NCBI RefSeq assembly: GCF_011947195.1
Contig: NZ_JAATVY010000008.1
Location: 124,001 to 188,000, forward strand
Origin: Planosporangium thailandense
GTDB lineage: Bacteria; Actinomycetota; Actinomycetes; Mycobacteriales; Micromonosporaceae
Reading direction: 5' to 3'
Length of the DNA: 64,000 nt
The notes under the pieces were generated by a model, which was not told where the DNA came from, ran no database searches, and worked only from the letters and a program-made list of their open reading frames with translations. Shown one piece after another: positions 10,300-20,069 of the stretch (positions are counted from its first letter, which is position 1; the number at the start of each line of letters is the position of its first letter). The translations under genes were made by a program, and so were the position numbers.

Positions 10300-12837
10300 T
10301 CAGGCTCCTAAGACGTGCAGAGCAGTGAGTGCGTCGAGCGCCGGAAGATCGCGGCCCGGGTGGCGGTTTCCCACGGTCGCGCCTCGAGCAAGGAGTAGCA
10401 CGTCGAACGCAGGTGGCGCGTGCTCGCGGAGGGCCAGTCGAGCCCGAGGGCTCAACCACAGGCTAGAGACTCGGCTTGTCGGGGGGTATACGACGAAAGA
10501 CGAGCAGGGCGTCAAGTCGGAAGGCCCGATGGGGAGGGGATCGATGAAGAGCCAGTCTTGATGCTGGACAGGGTCTCCGATCGGTCCGGCTAGGTGACGC
10601 ACGCCCCGACGGATCAACGCTTGTGCGAGACGGTGGGCGACCTGGCTGTGGTCGTCAGTCACCAACAGCACCAGCCCATCCTGGGCGCCGGCGGCTTCCG
10701 CAAGGTCGTCTAGCCGAGGGGTGGCATCATCCGGAAGCGGCCAAACCTGCGCTGGTCGCGGCGGCGGATCTTCTGGCGGTACGATGCCGGCCTGTCGGCA
10801 CCCGGGGCACCTGCCGCACGGGGCCAGCGGCTCAACGCCCTCCGCTGCCCGGCCGAAACGTCGGTACGTTTCCGCGTCCGGACGGTAGGACTGTGCGATC
10901 GCCTCGCACGCCGGCACCGACCCGCTGACCAACGAGACGACCATTTTCAGCGCTTGCTTCGACCTCTCCGACTCCGCCTGCTGCCATGGCGTCCAACGCT
11001 CGGACCAAAAGGTCATACTGCGTAGATCAGCCCGGCGTAACTCGATGGACATCCAGTCGCGGTGTTGCCCGCTCTCGTCTGTCAACTCCTGTCGATCTTC
11101 GACATCCGTCGGCTGCCGGCTGAGCGCCTCCAACTCGACCAACCCCTGTACGAGCTGGGCGTTCCAGCGGTGGTTGTACGAACCTCGGGTAACGGAGCCT
11201 CGGCTTCCCTCGAGGTCCACGAAAGCCCTGTCCCCCAGCATCTGACGGTGGTCCCACAGGTCCGACCAACGTTTCAACGCAGTTTTGTCGGTAAGCACCT
11301 TCGTTACGAGCGTTGTCGCTTCTCCGCGGTCTCCGGGTGCCGTCAGCAGGAGCGCGGTCGAGGCATGCCCGTCGCGGCCGCCTCGCCCCAACTCCTGGTA
11401 CCAGCGATCCACGGTTTCTGGCAGGCAGGCGTGCACCACGCTGCGTACGTGCGGGTAGTCGATACCCAGGCCGAATGCAGACGTTGCAACGACCAGGTCG
11501 ACGGAGCTCGCGTTGCTGTCTATCGCGCGTAGCCCGGCCAGAGTGCGCGAACGGTCCTCGTGACTGGTTCGGCTCGTCACCACTGCGAGCCGTCGATAAC
11601 CAGCACGTTGCAACCGCGCGAACCACTCTTCAGCCCTATCCGGCGACGTGACATACAAAACAGCCGGCCGTGGAAGATGGGCGAGCGCCTCCAGCACCCA
11701 CTCCTCGCGCTGCTGTCCGGTGTTCGCTTCTGCCACCCACAGGTCGGGCTCGGCCCGCAGCGCGTTGGCCGCCACCAGCGTGCACGGTCCGGGCTCGCCG
11801 AACAGAGCGTGCAGGTCCCGCAGTTCGTACGGGCCCAGCGTGGCACTAAGTAGCAGCGTCGTCGGTCTGGGGTGCCCAGCGTCGATGGCTTGTTGGAGTA
11901 GCTCGTCACGGAGGTGAGCGAGCGTGCGGAACTCGGGGCGAAAGTCGCGCCCCCATTGGGTGACGAGGTGTGCTTCGTCAATTACCAGGCCGCCAAGACG
12001 TCCCGTCGCGGCGGCGTCCATCAACAACGAACGAAGCGCGCGGCTAACCGACTCTGGCGACGTAATGAGGATGGGCTGCCTGCCATCACGGATCCGGGAC
12101 CGCAACCGGTCCCGCAACTCCTCGCCGGTGCTGGCCGTCCAGGCGAAGTGCAAAGATGCCTTGTCCGCCCGAGGATAACGACGCGCGTAGTGATCCCTAA
12201 ATCGCCGCTCGAAATCATAGGCCAAGGCGACAGTCGGGACGACTATGAGGGTCACTGCGAACCGGTGCTGATCCGCCAAGCACAGCGCGACCTCTGTCTT
12301 ACCGGAACCGGTAGGCAGCATCGCGACGACCGTGCTGCCGCGCGGGGCGGAAACCACCGCTCGGCAGGCCGCCCGCTGCCCCGGCGTACGGTAACTGGCG
12401 TACCCTGTGCTCTGTTCGAAGAACGGATCAGCAGCCAGTTCGCCCCCATGAAACCGTCGGCCCGAGTTGGTGCCCGCCGCCGCCGCGGCGTCTGGCACTC
12501 CCAACGCATCGAGCCATTCGGGCTGCCAGTCAGTTGCGGACCAGGTATTCGAGGGATACTCACGAAGGTCGACCGTTGCGGCGAATCGGCGCAGCCGGAT
12601 GGAAACGGAGGCCGCCGTGACGACCCGGACGCTTCGGCCATCACGCAGTGACCACCTCCGCAGTAGGTGACGGACGAGCACAGCAAGGTCGATATCACTG
12701 CTCTCCGCTTCCCGGCAAACCTGCGCCAGTCGCGCATACAGGTCGTCCTGGAACGGCGGCGCATCAACCTCGGCCGAGCCGCCAAGGATGCCAAGCAAAA
12801 TTTCATCGTGGTCGATCGAGGCCCGTTCCGATGTCAT
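10300..12837 (-). CDS. dpdF: DpdF, RecQ-like helicase
   Basis: An 845-residue superfamily 2 helicase of RecQ type. Walker A GSGKT is at 177-181 and DEAH at 287-290. It is followed by the RecQ-like aromatic-rich loop QWGRDFRPEF (294-303), which couples ATP hydrolysis to DNA binding in RecQ enzymes. The second lobe has the RecQ-like WYQELGRGGRDG. A CGRCPGC cluster near the C-terminus may bind zinc. The start is ATG 12837, in an ATGA overlap with the dpdE stop. RecQ helicases unwind 3'-to-5'; in the dpd system DpdF acts in restriction of unmodified DNA. Confidence 0.87.
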   Translation of the reverse strand: MTSERASIDHDEILLGILGGSAEVDAPPFQDDLYARLAQVCREAESSDIDLAVLVRHLLRRWSLRDGRSVRVVTAASVSIRLRRFAATVDLREYPSNTWSATDWQPEWLDALGVPDAAAAAGTNSGRRFHGGELAADPFFEQSTGYASYRTPGQRAACRAVVSAPRGSTVVAMLPTGSGKTEVALCLADQHRFAVTLIVVPTVALAYDFERRFRDHYARRYPRADKASLHFAWTASTGEELRDRLRSRIRDGRQPILITSPESVSRALRSLLMDAAATGRLGGLVIDEAHLVTQWGRDFRPEFRTLAHLRDELLQQAIDAGHPRPTTLLLSATLGPYELRDLHALFGEPGPCTLVAANALRAEPDLWVAEANTGQQREEWVLEALAHLPRPAVLYVTSPDRAEEWFARLQRAGYRRLAVVTSRTSHEDRSRTLAGLRAIDSNASSVDLVVATSAFGLGIDYPHVRSVVHACLPETVDRWYQELGRGGRDGHASTALLLTAPGDRGEATTLVTKVLTDKTALKRWSDLWDHRQMLGDRAFVDLEGSRGSVTRGSYNHRWNAQLVQGLVELEALSRQPTDVEDRQELTDESGQHRDWMSIELRRADLRSMTFWSERWTPWQQAESERSKQALKMVVSLVSGSVPACEAIAQSYRPDAETYRRFGRAAEGVEPLAPCGRCPGCRQAGIVPPEDPPPRPAQVWPLPDDATPRLDDLAEAAGAQDGLVLLVTDDHSQVAHRLAQALIRRGVRHLAGPIGDPVQHQDWLFIDPLPIGPSDLTPCSSFVVYPPTSRVSSLWLSPRARLALREHAPPAFDVLLLARGATVGNRHPGRDLPALDALTALHVLGA

Positions 12838-15800
12838 GAGGCGGGCCAAAGAACGACGGCGCCACAAGCGATGATCGAAACGGCTGGGCGCAGGGTTCCC
12901 TGCACCAGAGCCTGCCCGAGCAACTCCTCGCGCTTGAGCTCGCGTTCTGCGCTTGCTCGCTCCGATGCAGAGCGTAGCCACTGAGACCTGGCGTGCAGGA
13001 CGGCAAGGCGCGCTGCAGCCTCCTGGGACGCACGTTCGGCCGCCACCATCGGCACGCTGGTGAGGATCGGCATTGCCTGCACCTGATCGAAAGCGGCCTC
13101 GCCGCTTGCCCGGCATAGTTGTCGCCAGTCAGGCAGCGCCGACAACACGTCGTTCCACACCTGTCCCCGTATGACAAGGTCGGAACCTTGATCGAACGGT
13201 AACGCCAACACTTCCCGTTCCAGGATGATCGGCGCTGCGCCAACTGAATCGGTCCAGGTACGAACGATGGTCGGCGGGAGGAGTGCGTCACCGCGACGGC
13301 GGAGACGTCGACGGGCGGCCTTGTCCGCCGCGCCAAGGTAGGCCGGATCGAACTCGATGAGAAAGTCGCACGCCAACCACAATGCTGCTTCGCGCACTCC
13401 TGCGTAACGCCTGAGAACCGCGCGTGCACGGCCTCGTTCATCCGCGTGTAGGTAGTCTGCGAGCCAGTCGACGAGCGGGTCCCCGATCCGAAGGGGCGCC
13501 GCGCCCCCACGGCTTATCGCCACGTCGCGGGCATAGGTGCGCGGGCGCGCAAGCAGCGGCAGCAGTTCCTCTGCGCGATCGTCCGGTACGCCGGAGATTA
13601 CGTCGCCGTGTTCGACACCGAAACGAACGAGGCCTGTGCGCGGGTCCTCCTGCGGGCGCAGACCGATTCCGCCGCGCGCTGAGGTAAGGCGAGCGAAAGA
13701 CGCTCGCAGCCCGGCGACATCTCTCTCAGCGTCGCGAAGTTCCGCAAGACCAGCCTCGTCGAAGTCGGACGCGGCCGTTACAGACTCAAGTTCTTCGAGG
13801 AGGTCGATCTCCACGCGTTCATCCTCGAGGCTGGCTCGAAGGGCCGGCAGATCCACGTCGAACGCACGGCTACCTTCGCACGGCAGTCGGCCGAGCACAT
13901 CTTCAAACAGCTCACCCAGCTTGCGCTGCAGCGTTGCAACCGATTGATCGAACACTCCGATGCCTTCGTCGAGCAACCGCAGGTGCGCGGTAACCCAGTC
14001 GCTGTCGGGCTCGGTGAAGGCGACGATCTCCGCGGGTTGGGTCCGCCGGGCGAACCGGTCCAGGCGTCCGATTCGCTGCTCCAAGCGATTCGGGTCAAGC
14101 GGCAGGTCCAGGTTCACCAGCACCTGCGCATCCTGCAGATTGCGCCCCTCCTCGAGAGTGTGGTCCCCGACCAGCACTCGACCGCCGGGTCCGGTAAGGA
14201 ATGACCAGACGTTTCTCTCCCCCATGTCCCGCTCAACGCCGCTTAGGTGTTCCACGACGAGGCCGTCCCATTGGGTTTTGGCGAATTCTAAAAACTCTCG
14301 GGCAATATCCGACGATGTACCGATGACAACGACTTTGAGGTTGCGGTCCAAACGCTCCTGGACGACCTCGATGGCCAACCGCAGGCGGGTACTGGTATCG
14401 GTCAACTGGAGGCGCGCGACGGTGGCCTCGAGAAGTGCTCGGTCCAGCAAAGGCACTGCCTCCGGACTGTCCGGTTCGGCCGCCAGGCGTCGCTCGAGGT
14501 GATGCATCAACGCGCGCGGGCCACCGAGCCCGTATAGGACCGCCTGGGCAAAGGGCAGGCAGGCGGACCGCCCGACGAGATGATCGCGGTACTGCTCAAG
14601 AAACTCGTCAACAACGGCTCGCGCCGGGTCGGCAATGGCCACCACAGTGGCCTGTCGGCCGGCCACGGGGTACTCCTCCGTGGTAGCGCTGTTCCTCCGG
14701 TGCCGGATCATGCGTCGACTAATGCGATAGGTCTCCCGCACATAATTGATCAGATCCGACCAAGCCGGCGCAGTCAGGTCATCCGTTGATCGGCATTCTT
14801 GTACGAGTGCTGCGACAACGGGGTCGACGCCGTGGCGCACCAACAAACCGTCGAGCACGGCGCCGCGCTGCCGGAGGTTCGCTCGCCGCGAGGCGAGGAC
14901 TTGCAGACTAGTGGCTTCTCTCTCCCGCTGTTCTACCCGCTCACGGAAACCATCGAGGTCGTCGCGCGGGAAGGCAGCGGGATCGACCAGGTTAAGCAAG
15001 TCGAGGAAAGCGGAGATGTGCCCGTGCAACGGGGTCGCCGACAGTAGCAACAGGCCCTTCGTGTGTAACAGGTCCTCCCGGAGCTCTGGTCTGCGCGAGA
15101 AATGAGGAATTAGGCGGTGTGCCTCATCCACGACGACGAGCGAATGCTGGCGTATCCCACTCTCGTCGGCCGTCTCATCATGGGGGACCAACCGTAACCG
15201 GCGTTCCATGGTGGCGTCGTCGAGGAGGAGCCGGTTCCGAAGTTCGCCTTCCCATTGATGGACCAGTTCGACCGGGACGGACACAAGGACGGTCGCTTGG
15301 CTGTCGTCGAGGAGCAACTGGCGCAGGATTAAACCGGCCTCGATAGTCTTACCCAATCCCACCTCGTCGGCCAGCAGGTATCGGAGTACCGGGTCCGACA
15401 GCACCCGAGAGACGGTGTCGAGTTGGTGCTGGTACAACTCGATCGGCGCCGAGAGCACGGCCGAATATCCGCGGGACGCGCTCCGTTGACGCACCAACTG
15501 GTCGACGAAGGGCCGGCGCGCCTCGTAATACTCCGGAGAGTCGCAGAGCCCTTTGGCCACTGCGCTGATCGGATCGGTCAACGGCCGGTCCCAGCGAACC
15601 CGTAGTTGGTCCTCGAGTAACGGCACCTCACGGGACAGACCAGCAACCCGCACTAGGTATCGGCCGCGGCTGAGATGCCCTGCCACCTCACCTGCGAGCC
15701 ACCCAAATATGTTGCTGGGTACCCAAACCCGAGCACCGCGGCGCAGCGTCGCCACACGGACCCGGTCGCTGGGGACGACACGAACCTCCTCAGCGACGCC

Positions 15801-15971
15801 TGGTATGTCGATGTAGAGCAGGTGCGCCTCGCCTCCTTCAACACGCTGGCACCAGGCCAAGCCGTCGTCGGTCCCGAGTTCGCGCACGAATCGTCCCGCC
15901 AGGTGCCCCCGCTCCCGCATGGAAAAGAGCGCAAACTGCCCTGCCGACCGAGCCTTCACCCCGACATCCAA
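12834..15971 (-). CDS. dpdE: DpdE, SNF2/RapA-like helicase
   Basis: A protein of up to 1045 residues with SNF2-family motifs: DEVGLGKT (202-209), DEAH (282-285), SATPLHGH (311-318), and motif VI in the RIGRLDRFARR segment of the second lobe. The first 150 residues resemble the SH3-like front of RapA-type translocases. SNF2 proteins move along duplex DNA without unwinding it, which would suit scanning for the missing modification; that is inference. The start is uncertain: 15971 is the longest choice, and ATG 15920 (MRERGHLAG) is possible. It is the first gene of the restriction half and follows a 600-bp gap, so it may have its own promoter. Confidence 0.86.
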   Translation of the reverse strand: MDVGVKARSAGQFALFSMRERGHLAGRFVRELGTDDGLAWCQRVEGGEAHLLYIDIPGVAEEVRVVPSDRVRVATLRRGARVWVPSNIFGWLAGEVAGHLSRGRYLVRVAGLSREVPLLEDQLRVRWDRPLTDPISAVAKGLCDSPEYYEARRPFVDQLVRQRSASRGYSAVLSAPIELYQHQLDTVSRVLSDPVLRYLLADEVGLGKTIEAGLILRQLLLDDSQATVLVSVPVELVHQWEGELRNRLLLDDATMERRLRLVPHDETADESGIRQHSLVVVDEAHRLIPHFSRRPELREDLLHTKGLLLLSATPLHGHISAFLDLLNLVDPAAFPRDDLDGFRERVEQREREATSLQVLASRRANLRQRGAVLDGLLVRHGVDPVVAALVQECRSTDDLTAPAWSDLINYVRETYRISRRMIRHRRNSATTEEYPVAGRQATVVAIADPARAVVDEFLEQYRDHLVGRSACLPFAQAVLYGLGGPRALMHHLERRLAAEPDSPEAVPLLDRALLEATVARLQLTDTSTRLRLAIEVVQERLDRNLKVVVIGTSSDIAREFLEFAKTQWDGLVVEHLSGVERDMGERNVWSFLTGPGGRVLVGDHTLEEGRNLQDAQVLVNLDLPLDPNRLEQRIGRLDRFARRTQPAEIVAFTEPDSDWVTAHLRLLDEGIGVFDQSVATLQRKLGELFEDVLGRLPCEGSRAFDVDLPALRASLEDERVEIDLLEELESVTAASDFDEAGLAELRDAERDVAGLRASFARLTSARGGIGLRPQEDPRTGLVRFGVEHGDVISGVPDDRAEELLPLLARPRTYARDVAISRGGAAPLRIGDPLVDWLADYLHADERGRARAVLRRYAGVREAALWLACDFLIEFDPAYLGAADKAARRRLRRRGDALLPPTIVRTWTDSVGAAPIILEREVLALPFDQGSDLVIRGQVWNDVLSALPDWRQLCRASGEAAFDQVQAMPILTSVPMVAAERASQEAAARLAVLHARSQWLRSASERASAERELKREELLGQALVQGTLRPAVSIIACGAVVLWPAS

Positions 15972-16570
15972 TCCGATGCGACACCACCATGCGGAGAGAA
16001 GACGATGCTCGGAATACCCTCGTGAGCAGGGAAGACGAAGAGGCGGGCTGGCTGCGTTGGGGTCGACCTTAGAAAGCCGGCGTCAACCTGGCCCACCTAC
16101 TCCTCCGACTTCGCAACTTCGCCACGCCGATCGACCTGCATCGTGCTCCCGAACCCTGACAGCGTCCGACCCCGAGGGCAGCCGGTGACAGATGAGGCGA
16201 TCCCGCCTGGCCGGAGCCCGCCCGCCGCGACCATTCGGCCGAGGACGACGGATTCTGAGCAAACCCGAGGGGGGCCTCCTCGGATCGCGCCATCGGCGAC
16301 TGCCACGAGCGGGCCAGCACCGCGCGCCGAGGTGCCCTTCGCGAACTTGCCGACGGCCGGAATATTCGGGAAAACGCTGCGTGGCACTTACGAAGAGTAT
16401 CGACCTCAAGGCACAATCAAGACCGCCAATCAGCCGATCGAGTAGGCCAAAAGTACTATTTACACCCAAAGGGGCGGCGGCAAAGAGGCAAAACGGTCTC
16501 GCTGCAAGTGCCGCACCGCCCGTCGGTACGCTTCCAACCGGCGTGCGACGCAGGCGACTGGATGTGCCCG
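15972..16570. other. Gap between modification and restriction genes
   Basis: About 600 bp separate the dpdB stop from dpdE. Open frames here are short, arginine/glycine-rich and resemble nothing I know. The stretch around 16,440-16,490 is locally AT-rich (read on the minus strand it contains AAATAGTACTTTTGG) and could hold a promoter for dpdE-K, but I cannot point to a clean -35/-10 pair. Confidence 0.4.
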
Positions 16571-17677
16571 CTAAGAGAGCAGTCGGACGCGCCGCAACAG
16601 GTGATCCGTCAGCAGCCGAATGTCGTTCGGCGTGTTCTGCAGCGAGTTCCACCGCCGTTCGGTTCCGTCATCGAACGTCCAGGTCCCGGAGGTCCAGGCC
16701 GCTTCCGGCCACAGCTCAGCAAGGATTTTCTCGATCTTCTTGACCGGCAGGCGCCCCGCCTTGACGCCGTCGGTCAGCGCGTCCATGACGTAACCCATGG
16801 CTTGGATTCCGACCCCGTGCATCAGCCGGGACTGGCGCGGCAGCAGGCCCCAAGCGTCCGGGAAGCAGGCCTTGACCAGCGTCCAGAAGGTCTTCACGTG
16901 CTTCGCCATAGCGTCGACGTCGCCGGTTCCGGTGGCGGGATCGCGGTACTGGTACAGCGCGCCGTCGGAGAGGCTGTTTTCGAGCATCTTGAGGATGCTG
17001 TTGTCCTTGATCACGCCGTTCGGTGAGGTCGGCGTAGCGATTAGGCCCCAGAAGGGCGAGTCCTCGTCGAGGTTCAGCCGGGCGAGCACCTCGGCGGGAA
17101 GCCGTCGGCGGAGGTAGCGGACCGGTAGTTCGCCCTGGGTCGCCGGGAGTAGTTCGTGGATGAGGCCGGCCGGGAGCGGCTTGGTGGAGTTCACCAGGAT
17201 GAACTGCGACCGCTGTTCGGCATCACTGTCGGCAAGGAAACCGACGACGCAGAGCGGGAACTCGTCGATAGCGGCGTCGCGTACCGCCGCGGTGCGCTGC
17301 TGCCCGTCGACCAACCAGGCAGGCTTCTCGGCGTCGTCCCATGACTCATCGACGGGTACGATCAACTCGCCCAATTGCGCATACGAAACAGCGGCGCTGC
17401 CGGAGGCCGGTTCGAACCGGACCCGGTCGTCGAAGGCCACGACAAGCGCATTGGGCAGCATGGCGCCGGGTGATTCGAGGTAGCGGCGGATGGCCCGGAT
17501 ATGGCTGGTGACCTCTGGCCGCTGGTAGCCCTTCAGCGCGTGCTGCTGGTCCCGCCGTACCCGTGACACGGCCGTGAAGTCGGACAGCTTCTTGCCGTCA
17601 ACCGCGAAGGAGTAGATCCGGCGTTCACCTTGCCGAACTTCAAGAGCGGGCAGCACGAGTTCGTATCGGTCAGCCAC
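16571..17677 (-). CDS. dpdB: DpdB, DGQQR-motif protein (copy next to dpdA)
   Basis: A 368-residue protein of the DGQHR/ParB-like class, with VDGQQR centred on 124-128 and a downstream RSQFILVNSTKPLP segment. In the known dpd system DpdB works with DpdA and ATP to exchange guanine for preQ0 in DNA. GTG 17677 is chosen because GAGGAG lies nine bases upstream, it overlaps the dpdA stop by eight bases, and the residues readable upstream are low-complexity. Its C-terminal part (SRLMHGxGIxAMG, then a WTxGTW segment) matches the second copy at 18,921-20,069, so the two are full-length paralogues. Confidence 0.85.
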   Translation of the reverse strand: MADRYELVLPALEVRQGERRIYSFAVDGKKLSDFTAVSRVRRDQQHALKGYQRPEVTSHIRAIRRYLESPGAMLPNALVVAFDDRVRFEPASGSAAVSYAQLGELIVPVDESWDDAEKPAWLVDGQQRTAAVRDAAIDEFPLCVVGFLADSDAEQRSQFILVNSTKPLPAGLIHELLPATQGELPVRYLRRRLPAEVLARLNLDEDSPFWGLIATPTSPNGVIKDNSILKMLENSLSDGALYQYRDPATGTGDVDAMAKHVKTFWTLVKACFPDAWGLLPRQSRLMHGVGIQAMGYVMDALTDGVKAGRLPVKKIEKILAELWPEAAWTSGTWTFDDGTERRWNSLQNTPNDIRLLTDHLLRRVRLLS

Positions 17678-18911
17678 GGCTGCTCCTCGAGGTGACGGCG
17701 GACAGTCCGAGCTGGTGGACGCGTTCCGCGAAGACGGCAAGATTGTGGAAGCCGCGGCGCTTGTTGCGTTCTGTGCCACGGAAGATGACCAGTTCAACGC
17801 CGTGCTCAGCACACAGCGAGCATGGGCAGGCCGCCCAGGGCCGGTCGCCGAGGGTCCGAGCATAGTCGCCTAGGTACGACTTCTTGACCCCGAGGACCTC
17901 TTCGTAGTCGCCGAGCGCGCCCAGCACGGTGTCGAGGTCCGCGTCGCCTCGGTCGTAGGAGCGCAGCAACTTCAGGCACTGTTGTTCCGCAGCGATGGCC
18001 TCGCGTTGCGCAACGTGGCCGGCCAATACTCGACGCTTGAGGGCAACGTTGGCGTCAACCTGCGGCACTCGGACAGCCACGTAGGTGGTGTCAGCGGTCT
18101 GGTAGTTATCGCGGTCATCCATGAACGCCTGGCGGAACGGCGCGGTGCTGTCGAAGCTGGTGACACCGAGTTCAGCGAATCGGGCCATGTCTCGAACACG
18201 GGTGATGCCCAGCAGGTGCAGTTGCGGTCTGTCGATGTCCAGGGCCGCGATGGCCTCGAGGCAGGCAATGATGTCGGGGCTCTTCAGGGGCACCATGCCA
18301 CCCAGGGCGATCCGCTCGTATCCCATCTGATGCAGTTGGAGCACGCTGTCGGCATAGCTTTCCGGGCTCCAGCCCTGAGCGGCTCCAACAGGCTGGACAC
18401 GGCTCCCCCGCCGCTTGCCGGCCCGCAGAAAGTCCTCGGCGTAGCGCAGGGACACCTGCCGGCGCCGGACCCAATCCGGGTCGGCGGTGGCCTCGGTGCG
18501 GGCCGCGTCGTACTGGAAGACGACGTGGTCGACGCTCACACCGGCGTCGAACCCGCAACGCTCGTAGAAGTCGAGCACCTCGTCAACGGTGTAGGGCGGT
18601 TCATATTCATCGGCGTAGTTGAAGGCACCGCAGTCGCCGAGCGTGGCGACGCCGTCAGGGAGGCGGAAGAAGGTCCGAACCCCCAGCCGGTATAGCCGCT
18701 CGCGCTGTGCCGCCGTGTATTTGCCCGCGCCGCGCACGGAGCCGTCGACGATGGCCTTGCTGACCAGTATGCCGTCGTAGGGCCGTGGGGTTAACGCCTC
18801 GTGAGCGTACTGATCGTCACGCTGACGGACTCGGTACGGCGAGTACTCGTCGTGGACGAAGTCGTACGTTGGGCTGATCATGTCCTGGCTGTCAGGAAAG
18901 TAGAACTTCAT
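17670..18911 (-). CDS. dpdA: DpdA, DNA guanine transglycosylase (TGT-like)
   Basis: A 413-residue homologue of tRNA-guanine transglycosylase. DCGAFNY (93-99) and SVDH (126-129) carry the expected acidic residues. GGMVPLKS (204-211) and SFDSTAPF (252-259) fit the base pocket and second aspartate region. A C-terminal zinc site is seen at C362, C364, C367 and H389. In dpd systems DpdA swaps a guanine in DNA for preQ0, instead of acting on tRNA as TGT does. The start MKFYFPDSQD is the only plausible one, nine bases after the upstream dpdB paralogue. It is flanked on both sides by DGQQR proteins, which is unusual. Confidence 0.93.
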   Translation of the reverse strand: MKFYFPDSQDMISPTYDFVHDEYSPYRVRQRDDQYAHEALTPRPYDGILVSKAIVDGSVRGAGKYTAAQRERLYRLGVRTFFRLPDGVATLGDCGAFNYADEYEPPYTVDEVLDFYERCGFDAGVSVDHVVFQYDAARTEATADPDWVRRRQVSLRYAEDFLRAGKRRGSRVQPVGAAQGWSPESYADSVLQLHQMGYERIALGGMVPLKSPDIIACLEAIAALDIDRPQLHLLGITRVRDMARFAELGVTSFDSTAPFRQAFMDDRDNYQTADTTYVAVRVPQVDANVALKRRVLAGHVAQREAIAAEQQCLKLLRSYDRGDADLDTVLGALGDYEEVLGVKKSYLGDYARTLGDRPWAACPCSLCAEHGVELVIFRGTERNKRRGFHNLAVFAERVHQLGLSAVTSRSSRG

Positions 18912-18920
18912 GTCTGGCCT

Positions 18921-20069
18921 CTATGAGGTGCGCTGCGCCGCGGAGCGGGCCTGGATATGCGTACGGATGAGGAAGTTGGACAGTTCGTTGAGATGGCGGG
19001 GAACGTTTTCAAGATCGTTCCACCGCATTCCGAGCGCTTCCCAGGTTCCCTCGGTCCAGCGACAGTACGGAGCAATGAGTGCCAACTCCTCTCGCACTCG
19101 GCGCGGCGCGTCGGCACTTTGAGGATCAACGGTGGCCATGATGCGGTCCATGAGCCGGCCCATGGCGCGGATGCCAGTGCCATGCATGAGCCGACTCTGA
19201 GTGGGAGCCTTGCCCCACGCGCCTGGGAAGGTGTCGCGTACGGCGCTCCAGTACTGCACCAGGCAGGCCCACACGCCGCCGAAGTCGGTCTCCCCGCTGG
19301 TGAGGTTGCGGTATGGGAAGAGGCAGCCGGCGGAAGACTTGAGGCTCTCCTCGAGCATGTTGATGATGCTCGTGTCGGTGATGACTGCAGATCGCCGCTC
19401 CTCGGCGCCCGTCGACGGTCGCTTGATCAAGCCTTCGAATGGAGAGTCGTTGGCTTGGTTGAGTAGCTCACACAGCGCGGATGGGGTCTGTCGTAGCGAC
19501 AAGCGTGGCGGCAGCGGGGTGTCGATGGCCGGCAGCAGTTCGGTAACCAGCCCACGTGGTAGCGGTTTGCTGTTGTTGACCCGAACGAACTGGTCCCGTT
19601 GCAGGTCGACGGAGTCGGCCACGAAGGCATTCACTGGAACGGGAAAGTCATCTCGCTTGCAACGCGCCAAGGCAAGGGCACGCTGCTGGCCGTCGACGAT
19701 CCAGCCCGGCTTTGGCTCGTTCGGCTGGGGCAGCGGAATCTCTATGCTGCCCGCCACCGCCACCCCATCTGACACGTGCAGACCACGACTGCTGACGAAC
19801 TTCACCGACGACGGCAACGCGATGATGATCGAGTTCGGAAACAGAACGTCGTCGCCATCGAGATAGTCGACAATCTCCTGGACGTGCTGGCGGACCTCTC
19901 GACGCTGGTAGCCAATGAGCTTGCCGCCCTTGTCACGGCTGACCCGCGAGATGTCAGCGACCTCGAGGATCTCCCGGGCGGTCAAACTGAACAGGTAAAG
20001 CGGCGATCGCTGACTCTGCGTGATCCTCACCGCTCGGCGGCTCAGTACCGCGCTAGCGCGCGTGCCCAT
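18921..20069 (-). CDS. dpdB: Second DpdB-like DGQQR protein
   Basis: A 382-residue protein with VDGQQR (DGQQR at 126-130), RDQFVRVNNSKPLP, SRLMHGTGIRAMG and RWTEGTWEALG, all shared with the copy at 16,571-17,677. The two are clearly related but diverged, so this is not a recent tandem duplication. ATG 20069 has a GGGAGG site six bases upstream and overlaps the dpdC stop by 17 bp. Both copies keep the motif and full length, so neither looks dead. They may form a heterodimer around DpdA or set different sequence preferences; both ideas are inference. Which copy is orthologous to the characterised DpdB cannot be settled by eye. Confidence 0.82.
   Translation of the reverse strand: MGTRASAVLSRRAVRITQSQRSPLYLFSLTAREILEVADISRVSRDKGGKLIGYQRREVRQHVQEIVDYLDGDDVLFPNSIIIALPSSVKFVSSRGLHVSDGVAVAGSIEIPLPQPNEPKPGWIVDGQQRALALARCKRDDFPVPVNAFVADSVDLQRDQFVRVNNSKPLPRGLVTELLPAIDTPLPPRLSLRQTPSALCELLNQANDSPFEGLIKRPSTGAEERRSAVITDTSIINMLEESLKSSAGCLFPYRNLTSGETDFGGVWACLVQYWSAVRDTFPGAWGKAPTQSRLMHGTGIRAMGRLMDRIMATVDPQSADAPRRVREELALIAPYCRWTEGTWEALGMRWNDLENVPRHLNELSNFLIRTHIQARSAAQRTS

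Noticed and set aside
16083-16652. Minus-strand 189-codon frame in the gap before dpdE
   Set aside because: Arginine/glycine-rich with no ordered hydrophobic pattern, and it overlaps the end of dpdB; most likely chance in high-GC DNA.
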